NCBI GenBank assembly: GCA_030849805.1
Contig: JASANZ010002086.1
Coordinates: forward strand, 1 to 43,893
DNA length: 43,893 nt
Origin: Sergeia podlipaevii
Lineage: Eukaryota > Euglenozoa > Kinetoplastea > Trypanosomatida > Trypanosomatidae
Direction of reading: 5' to 3'
Shown here: positions 37,356 to 43,893 of the stretch, piece after piece
How the letters are laid out: each line of letters opens with the position of its first letter
Position numbering within the stretch: the stretch's first letter is position 1
Position numbers and translations under genes: made by a program
The notes under the pieces: generated by a model
Told to the model about the DNA's origin: nothing
Seen by the model: the letters and a program-made list of their open reading frames with translations, nothing else
Database searches by the model: none

Positions 37356-40300
37356 TTACTCTGCGATAGGATTGCTCATAAGATGCTGTTTGGTGTACTC
37401 ATACATGACCACAGCACCCGTGACGTGTACGTTCAAAGACCGGATCAACCCAAACTGCGGAATCTCTACGCACACATCCAGCAGGGGGATCAGCGGGGCT
37501 GGGATACCCTGGCCCTCCGCGCCCAGCACCACCACTGCCTTCTTGGGAAACGCATAGGTCGCCATCGACACACTACTGGCAGTTTGCTCAATGCCAATGA
37601 TGCAGTACCCATCACGCCTCTTAGTTTCAAGATAGTTGACCAGCTCCTTTGGAGCAACCTCTTCCCATGGGATCCACAGTTCGGCACTGCGCGCAGTGGC
37701 AACGAAGTGTGGGTGCTCAAACACCTTGCGGTGTGGTACAACAATCTTCTCCACGGCAAAGATCTCGCCACAACGACACAGGCCAGCTATGTTGACAGGG
37801 TTCTCTAGAAGCGAGCCGACAACAACAAGGGACTGCTTCTCAGTAGACTGCAACGCACGCGGATGCAGCTCATTGCATACCTCGCTGCTCCACCACGGAG
37901 TGACTTTCTTCTGGATGTTGTCCGATGCCTCACCGGCACTACTACCTTCCCCAACGGCCTCGCTCGCCACCCCACCTGGCCCGCTAGCCTCCGCTGCGAG
38001 AAATTCCATCGCCTCAACTGTGTAGTCAACAAAATTGTCTGTGCGGTGGCGCGTGTGTGGAATGAACTCAAACTCTCTAAACACATCGAGCAGCTGCGGC
38101 ACCCGTAATGCGGTGCAGAAACTGCGAATGGCCAAATATTCAACAGGAAATGTTGCGCCTATTAGACACGCCATCTCCTGCTCAAGGAAACGAATACGCT
38201 CAAAACAAGCCGCGGGAATGCTCTCGTGAAGCAGTACATTTGCCTCCTTCCGTTGGGCACAGAAGATGCTGCGGGCCCCACACGCCTCTTCCGTGTCAAA
38301 GAACAAAGTAGCCTCGTGCTTCGCGCGGAGCTTCACGTGCTCGCCAGCGGTGGCGACGTAGTCAAAAATAGCACCTGCCTCTGGCGGGATGGCACACCCG
38401 CGTGCCACACGCGCGCAGCACACCTTGTACACACCAATGTGGCTGATGATACGCAGCAAGTGCTGATTGGAGGTACTCTGCTGGATCAGACGCTGGAAGA
38501 GCGCCGCAAACATTCCTGGCTCCTCCTTCCTCGTGGGATCCTCTGCGGCGCGTGTCTCCTGCCGCAGCAGTGTGTGGCACGATATGAGCACGAAGCTACC
38601 GTATATCTGAGGTCTCAGGTTGTAGTCCGCCATGGTCTTGGCAACCACATCATACAGCGAGGGCTGCATTTCCATGAGCTTGATTGCGTATAGCTCCATC
38701 AAGCGGCGCACGCTGCCCATGTTCGTTATCGTGAGGCACTTGGCTGCATGTGCCTCAAACACCGAGCGACGCGCCATCGACGTATCTGGCAGAAGGGGCA
38801 GCAGTGCGCACAGCAGCTGCCAAAGGCGAATACGAATGCGATGGGTGCGTGAGTTGGGCATGCAAGGCTCGTGCGTAACGAGGGGATCGCTTACATTGGC
38901 ATCCAACAAGCGCAAGGAAATATCAAGGGCAAGCTCGGGGTCCTGAGCGCACTTCCAAAGAATCGTCGCCACCGCAAGAGCACGGCCAACCATTGCAAGG
39001 CGCACCGTGGGAGGGTAACGCTCACGCAGTTCGCGCGGCCACGACAGCATTATTGACTCCGTCGACGACATGGTCGAATCGTTCTCTTCCTCGTCACGGC
39101 CAGAGTTAAACATTACTGCCACCTCTAGCAACACACCCTCCAGCTCGCGCCAGCTACCCTGCGGATCGCGAAGGACCGCAAGAGAAGCAGCCATAGAAAC
39201 AAAGTACACGTCCCGATCGCACACCTGCGCACCTCTGAGGGTGTTCCAGAGCGTCTTGCTGAAGAACTCGGGGTGATGCGGCATTGTATAGCAAAGCGTG
39301 CTCAAGGCCAAAAAGGAGAGGCACGCATGCTGCTTGGCACCAACATCATGTGTATGTTCAAGCATGTTCTGCGCAATAGTGAGCCTTGCCTCCTCCAGGG
39401 GAGAAAGAGAAGATGCATTCTGATACCTATCTTGCAGTTGCGCTGGAAGAGAGGCAAGCCACGACAGCTGGCTGTAGACGCAATCAAGATTGCTGGTCCA
39501 GCTCTCCTCCACCTGATCAAGTGTGTAGCGCGTCAGCACGGCGAGCACATTGTTGTCTTGGTTCACATCGATAGTGGTGAGATCCAGGTGATGGCAGAGC
39601 ACGTACATGGCTACATAAACGCCGCGGAAGTGCTGAGTTAACAATGTAGGCCACGTGTGCGTAGACAGGGGGCACGCGGCAGTAGAGTTGGTGTGCCGCT
39701 GAACCAGACACTGAGTAAGACTGCAGATGGCACGCTCCGCTATCGAAGACGCAATCCTCCCACCTTCACTAATCACTCTTACAGGCAACAAAACGGTAGC
39801 GTCAGTCGCATCGCGTTCGACACTAGTGGTGCTAGCGACAACGACAAAGCCAGAGAGCTCGCACTGAAGAAGGCGGGAGGCGTTGCGGGCAATCACCATC
39901 CATCCGCACTGCTTTGCCATGGTGAGTGCCGCAGCGGCGGCATCTTCATCTCCACCTAGTGCGTACTCACTAGAGCACCGACGCAGCAGCATCACAAGCC
40001 ACTCCAGCATCCCTGAAGGATTCCCAGCAGCACCTCCCCTGCTATGAGCAAGCAGCTTGTTGACGCTACCAATGGCAGCGGTCACTACGTCCCATGCCGC
40101 GGTGTACATCAACGCCCACACTGGCTCGCGATAGTACTCGACACTCGTAATGAGCCCAGCCACTTCCACTGCGTCAGCGAGCGCAGCCTTCGCGTGGATG
40201 TGAACCGCTTCTGACATGGCGGACAGTGTCTCGAGTGACATCAGTGCCGCGAGCGTGCTGGCGCCGAGAGCGTGCTGAATCTCCACGAGGGAAGCCAGGG

Positions 40301-43055
40301 CAGTAAGAAACGCGGGGAGTGCAACAGCTGCTCGGCTGCGGAAAGAGCACACGGTGGAGGCAACAAGATCGCAAACACTCCTCATAACACGCGCATCCTC
40401 TGAGCTGTGTAAAAGCGCTCCGGTAAGAAAAAAGTGCTGCTTCACGCGGACATCATCAAACTCGGTGGCCTGCAGGAGTGCAGCCGTTCTCGACTCCAAG
40501 GTACTGCTCTGCAAAAGTCCGTGAAGAAGAAGCAACTCACCTTCAGTGGGTGAAGACACTCCCTGATGCGGCGGCGACTGTGTCATGACAGCGGCGCATT
40601 GCTCCTTTGAGACCTGCACAAGTTTAGCCTGCAGCAGATGTTGATCAATGTTCGCTCCAGCAAAGCCATACTGAGCTCCAGCTGCCATGCGGGCATGGCC
40701 GCGGCCGCCAGACTGACCCAGAGGCCCACATAGGCCAAGCACGCGCATAAAGGCTGGACTAGCGCTACATGTAGCGGGATCAAGACACGCAAAAAGCAAA
40801 AGAGCCTCAAAAGTAATAGCAGTGAGACGCACATCCAGCCAATAAGGAGCATTCTCTTGAGCAAACTCGCGCAAGATACCAGAAAAAATCTGAAGTGCCT
40901 CCGGATCGAGAGCCATGCCCATGACTCGCTGTCGCCCTGCTGGTGAAGCCTTGTTGAGCGCCATTGTGCCAATAGCGTGCATGACACGCAGAAGAACGCT
41001 CACAGTGTAGCGCGGTGGCTGGTCAGCAACAGACGCCATCACTAACCTCCATGCGTCCCTAGCCGACTCATTGGTATCCAGCACGTCAATGAACACGTGC
41101 GCATAAAACTGCTCCACCTCCTGTACCAGTGGTTGCACATTAGGCACGGCAAGCGTCTCGCTTCCTTCAAACCCAGCGGAGGCAAGAAAATTGGTCACGA
41201 GGGGCGTGCGATCTACCTCTGCACAGAGATGATAATCAGAGGAGCACGAAAATACGTAAGTGAACAGAAAGCGCAGAGAAAGGACTGCCAGCACGGAAGA
41301 CGGAAGAGCCCATACTCGGCGCAAACCCACCTTGCGCACACCAATATTTGGATGTCGAATCATCTTCAGGAGCAATAGCTCCACCCAGCACGCGTGCACG
41401 GCTCCTGTTGCAGAAGCGCTAGAAGCTTCTAGAGACTCAGTAAGAGCAGATATAAGCGCGTCTAGCTTCCGCAGCACTGGCTGAATAATATGCCAGCCAT
41501 ACTCATTAAGAGTCTCAAGCACCAAGAAGAAGTGCTCCCACATCTGAGCGCTCTTGCCTGAAGTCCACTCAAACCATTCGTGGAACCGCACCACTTTACC
41601 TAGCGGGAGTAGTACCGCGTGCTTCCGGCGCTGCTGAGCACCATCTCCTGCTCCTCCAGCTTGTATCAAGGCGTCCTGGACTCCCTTGGCAGAGCCCTTC
41701 TTGATCTTCGCGGTACCTCTCTTGCCCTTCCCTTCAGTGCTGTGTTCCTGCTCTTCATCCCCCTGCTCCTCCTGTTCTTGCGTGGTATAAACAACACGCT
41801 TCAAGAGGTACTCAGCTCTTGCCTGCATGTTGGCGCGACGGCCTGCATCTGTGTCTGCTGTGAGAGCCTCCCACAAGGCACCGTGCACTGTCTCCCACAA
41901 CAACTCAGAAAAACGAAAGTCGTGAGTGGGGTTGGCATCCGTGTGGTGAAACAGGAAGTCAAAGAGGGCAGCCATTAGCACTACCACATCATCACGTCTG
42001 TCCTCCGCAGCGGCGAGAGAACCAATCAGCTCGTAAACAGCCTGCTCATGCTTCATAGGAGCTGTTTTCTCACCCTCAGTGCTCGCAGTAAGCAGGAGTG
42101 GTATCAGCACGCGGCGGCACAGCAGAGCCGGCACAAGGGGATCGCGATGAAAAGAGGCAGCAGGGCCAAGAGCATCAAGGCAACACGACACCAGGCGCTC
42201 ACGTACAAAACCACGCCACTCGCACATGCGTAATCTGTCCTTCTTGTCTGCCTCATTCTCGCGCTGTGGCGCGACCATTGCTGCGACCGAAACACCACCG
42301 CTACCAATCTCCTGCTGTGCCGCTCGCTTCGCACCGTTGGATGGCTTCCCGCGTGTGGAACCTGCTGAAGCGGCGGCGGCCAAGGAAGCTGTAACATAGG
42401 CAGCTGCAGAGGCCTCAGCAATCTCAGCGCCAGACCACGGCACTGGCTGCGCCGTCACCAGAAGTGATGCACACTGCGAGAGTAGCTCCACAGCAGAGCT
42501 GACAGGTATGGTCTCCTCCTCCTCAAGTTGGTTTGCTCTACTGACACTGACAGTAGTGCTTGGGGCAAGCGCAGAGCAAGCAGCCTCAAGAACACGAGCA
42601 CAGCCCCCACCATCCGGGCATTGCGTAATTAGCTGGGCAGCGCCAAAGCTGGCGGCCGACAGCACAGCCTCCTCATAAGGTGGATGCGCTGCAAAGAGAC
42701 GCAGCACCGCTGTCTCCCATAGAGCCAGAATAGACTGAGTTTCTTCACCTGGCGCTGCCACGTCTTTCACAGCCATTGCAAGCAGAGCAGCAGCGGTACC
42801 TACAAGGAACGGAGTCACCTGCTGGTGCTGCCCTGCAGCCTCTGCGTGGCTCCCAGTGGTCGCCGTCGCGAAACCAGTAGACTGTGCCAGCGCGGCAAGA
42901 ATACGCCGCAACTGTTGGGCTTGCTCGACGCCAGAAAGGCTCTGTGCGACATCGGTGGCAATGGCATATACCGGCGGCGGCGAAACGGAAGCGCTGTGCT
43001 CAGTATTGAGCCGATTATAGAGGGATTCCACAAGCAACTCAATGGGGGCCTGCAT
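37356..43055 (-). CDS. TARBP1/Trm3-like tRNA (guanosine-18-2'-O)-methyltransferase
   Basis: The frame encodes 1,899 residues, ATG at 43053-43055 to TAA. The last 157 residues are a SpoU-type (SPOUT) methyltransferase domain very close to human TARBP1: motif 1 ENPVNIAGLCRCGEIF (Asn1755, Arg1761), motif 2 VVLGAEGQGIPAPLI (Glu1847), and motif 3 VEIPQFGLIRSLNVHVTGA (Ser1873, Asn1875). These make the trefoil knot that binds S-adenosylmethionine; the family methylates the 2'-O of G18 in the tRNA D-loop. Motif 2 has GAE where TARBP1 has GNE, a change common in SpoU enzymes. The preceding 1,700 residues look like helical HEAT-type repeats, as in TARBP1 (1,621 in total) and yeast Trm3 (1,436), with a low-complexity Glu/Lys insert near residue 430-470. 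Expected location is cytosol. A candidate acceptor is AG at 43118-43117 after a tract at 43147-43184 (5' UTR about 61 nt). Confidence 0.93.
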   Translation of the reverse strand: MQAPIELLVESLYNRLNTEHSASVSPPPVYAIATDVAQSLSGVEQAQQLRRILAALAQSTGFATATTGSHAEAAGQHQQVTPFLVGTAAALLAMAVKDVAAPGEETQSILALWETAVLRLFAAHPPYEEAVLSAASFGAAQLITQCPDGGGCARVLEAACSALAPSTTVSVSRANQLEEEETIPVSSAVELLSQCASLLVTAQPVPWSGAEIAEASAAAYVTASLAAAASAGSTRGKPSNGAKRAAQQEIGSGGVSVAAMVAPQRENEADKKDRLRMCEWRGFVRERLVSCCLDALGPAASFHRDPLVPALLCRRVLIPLLLTASTEGEKTAPMKHEQAVYELIGSLAAAEDRRDDVVVLMAALFDFLFHHTDANPTHDFRFSELLWETVHGALWEALTADTDAGRRANMQARAEYLLKRVVYTTQEQEEQGDEEQEHSTEGKGKRGTAKIKKGSAKGVQDALIQAGGAGDGAQQRRKHAVLLPLGKVVRFHEWFEWTSGKSAQMWEHFFLVLETLNEYGWHIIQPVLRKLDALISALTESLEASSASATGAVHACWVELLLLKMIRHPNIGVRKVGLRRVWALPSSVLAVLSLRFLFTYVFSCSSDYHLCAEVDRTPLVTNFLASAGFEGSETLAVPNVQPLVQEVEQFYAHVFIDVLDTNESARDAWRLVMASVADQPPRYTVSVLLRVMHAIGTMALNKASPAGRQRVMGMALDPEALQIFSGILREFAQENAPYWLDVRLTAITFEALLLFACLDPATCSASPAFMRVLGLCGPLGQSGGRGHARMAAGAQYGFAGANIDQHLLQAKLVQVSKEQCAAVMTQSPPHQGVSSPTEGELLLLHGLLQSSTLESRTAALLQATEFDDVRVKQHFFLTGALLHSSEDARVMRSVCDLVASTVCSFRSRAAVALPAFLTALASLVEIQHALGASTLAALMSLETLSAMSEAVHIHAKAALADAVEVAGLITSVEYYREPVWALMYTAAWDVVTAAIGSVNKLLAHSRGGAAGNPSGMLEWLVMLLRRCSSEYALGGDEDAAAAALTMAKQCGWMVIARNASRLLQCELSGFVVVASTTSVERDATDATVLLPVRVISEGGRIASSIAERAICSLTQCLVQRHTNSTAACPLSTHTWPTLLTQHFRGVYVAMYVLCHHLDLTTIDVNQDNNVLAVLTRYTLDQVEESWTSNLDCVYSQLSWLASLPAQLQDRYQNASSLSPLEEARLTIAQNMLEHTHDVGAKQHACLSFLALSTLCYTMPHHPEFFSKTLWNTLRGAQVCDRDVYFVSMAASLAVLRDPQGSWRELEGVLLEVAVMFNSGRDEEENDSTMSSTESIMLSWPRELRERYPPTVRLAMVGRALAVATILWKCAQDPELALDISLRLLDANVSDPLVTHEPCMPNSRTHRIRIRLWQLLCALLPLLPDTSMARRSVFEAHAAKCLTITNMGSVRRLMELYAIKLMEMQPSLYDVVAKTMADYNLRPQIYGSFVLISCHTLLRQETRAAEDPTRKEEPGMFAALFQRLIQQSTSNQHLLRIISHIGVYKVCCARVARGCAIPPEAGAIFDYVATAGEHVKLRAKHEATLFFDTEEACGARSIFCAQRKEANVLLHESIPAACFERIRFLEQEMACLIGATFPVEYLAIRSFCTALRVPQLLDVFREFEFIPHTRHRTDNFVDYTVEAMEFLAAEASGPGGVASEAVGEGSSAGEASDNIQKKVTPWWSSEVCNELHPRALQSTEKQSLVVVGSLLENPVNIAGLCRCGEIFAVEKIVVPHRKVFEHPHFVATARSAELWIPWEEVAPKELVNYLETKRRDGYCIIGIEQTASSVSMATYAFPKKAVVVLGAEGQGIPAPLIPLLDVCVEIPQFGLIRSLNVHVTGAVVMYEYTKQHLMSNPIAE

Positions 43056-43574
43056 TCCTTTCTCTGTTCTCCTCCCTTATGTCTTTTTTGTTTGTATTTT
43101 TCTTCTTTTCCCCTTCCTTCAATTCAATACGTACCGACAGCAAGTGAGAGAAGAAGAAAAAACGAGAAAAGAAAAGTTTTCACTCTTCCCGTACTTTTCA
43201 GTCACTGACGCTAAGTCGATGAAAACCCAAAGAGAGAGGAAGCTTAAATGATGATGTATGGATAAATAGCTACATCGCAAGAATAAATACACAGAAAAAA
43301 AAAACAGATAATGATAATAATAAACGTGGAAAGGGTAGAAAACAAATAAAAAGAGAACAAAAGAAACCCCCCCCCCCCACTGACAAGCCTACCAACTCAC
43401 AAGGGGCAAAGTACAATAGATACTCATCATAGTACAAAGAACAAAGATAAAGATTTCACTTTCGACGCAATAGCAAAAATAAACACGCAAAAAAGGGGAA
43501 AAAAACATAGAGTCATCTCATGCACTGATCCATCAACACCTCCACGCCAACACACTTCTCACGTGGTGATTCAA
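43056..43574. other. Intergenic spacer, about 0.52 kb
   Basis: Contains a purine-rich plus-strand stretch at 43147-43184 (pyrimidine tract on the sense strand), A runs, and a run of twelve C at 43367-43378. No gene seen. Confidence 0.65.
43367..43378. repeat. C12 homopolymer
   Basis: Twelve C in a row on the plus strand (G12 in the transcript), the longest G/C homopolymer in the window. Confidence 0.9.
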
Positions 43575-43893
43575 CTACACATAGTCAGACGGCGCCATCA
43601 TCCCATCGTCCAAGCCACAGTGAATATCTCGACATTGAATAGCCTCAATGACGCCAGCAGCCAACTCCAACAGCAGAGCCTCCTCGGTCTTCTCAGGCAC
43701 ATCATCCTCATCAGACGACACAGATAACGACTTCCTGTCTACTTGCCTTCGCAATACATCTATAGACAACTGAGAACTACTTTCCTGGAAGGAAACATCA
43801 GCGCGGGGAAGCACAAAAGCTGCGCTATACACATCGGGCATTACATGGGAAATAATCCTCTTTGCCACAACAGAAGAAGCCCTATACGATACT
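43575..43893 (-). CDS. Unidentified protein, C-terminal part only, 5' end beyond window
   Basis: The frame is open from the right edge to TAG at 43575-43577, covering 105 codons with no ATG that needs to be the start; it continues past the window. The fragment has no recognised domain. It contains an acidic Ser-rich patch (SVSSDEDDVPEKTEEAL) followed by a short helical, hydrophobic stretch (LLLELAAGVIEAIQC) and ends in MMAPSDYV. Its position and strand fit the same polycistronic array. The evidence for coding is modest because the piece is short, but composition differs clearly from the neighbouring spacers. Confidence 0.65.
   Translation of the reverse strand, partial: VSYRASSVVAKRIISHVMPDVYSAAFVLPRADVSFQESSSQLSIDVLRRQVDRKSLSVSSDEDDVPEKTEEALLLELAAGVIEAIQCRDIHCGLDDGMMAPSDYV

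Overview
The window looks like nuclear DNA from a trypanosomatid (Kinetoplastea). All fifteen genes that can be supported lie on the minus strand, head to tail. None shows an intron. AT-rich gaps of about 0.3-1.3 kb separate them, and the gaps are full of homopolymers and microsatellites. Several start codons have a pyrimidine tract plus AG just upstream on the sense strand, as expected for spliced-leader trans-splicing within one polycistronic unit. TAA, TAG and TGA all end genes here, so the stop-reassigned code of some Blastocrithidia relatives does not apply. The AT-rich, A/T-run-filled gaps are unlike the GC-rich intergenic DNA typical of Leishmania; I cannot name the genus.

The order below is left to right; transcription runs right to left. 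A disordered Ser/Arg/Lys-rich protein is cut by the left edge (1-2217). Next come a protein with three divergent cyclic-nucleotide-binding folds (3537-6161), a SAMHD1-type HD-domain dNTPase (7189-9144), a disordered/coiled-coil protein (9813-12329), and a 1,827-residue protein with two AMP-deaminase folds (13340-18823). These are followed by a PIG-S/TTA1-like GPI-transamidase subunit (19354-20607), a WDR89-like WD40 protein with an RGG tail (21146-22303), a twin-CX9C protein (23364-23762), an unrecognised 604-residue protein (24383-26197), and a 1,187-residue disordered protein with two C2HC fingers (27369-30932). The right part holds an NDUFB9-like complex I LYR subunit (32147-33064), an Fe/Mn superoxide dismutase family protein with an N-terminal extension (33966-34916), a WW/coiled-coil protein (35731-36783), a very large TARBP1/Trm3-type tRNA ribose methyltransferase (37356-43055), and the 3' end of an unidentified gene (43575-43893).

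The genes do not form a pathway; that is normal for trypanosomatid arrays. Some themes recur. Three proteins probably work in the mitochondrion (CHCH protein, NDUFB9, SOD family). Two relate to purine or dNTP metabolism by ancestry (HD-domain dNTPase and AMP-deaminase-like protein).

The most unusual object is the AMP-deaminase-like gene. It carries two tandem full-length deaminase repeats, and in both repeats all four expected zinc ligands are replaced, while the rest of the fold and the proton-transfer Glu and His are still recognisable. It reads as a double pseudoenzyme with a coiled-coil and acidic tail. No RNA gene, CRISPR array, transposon or strand switch was recognised.
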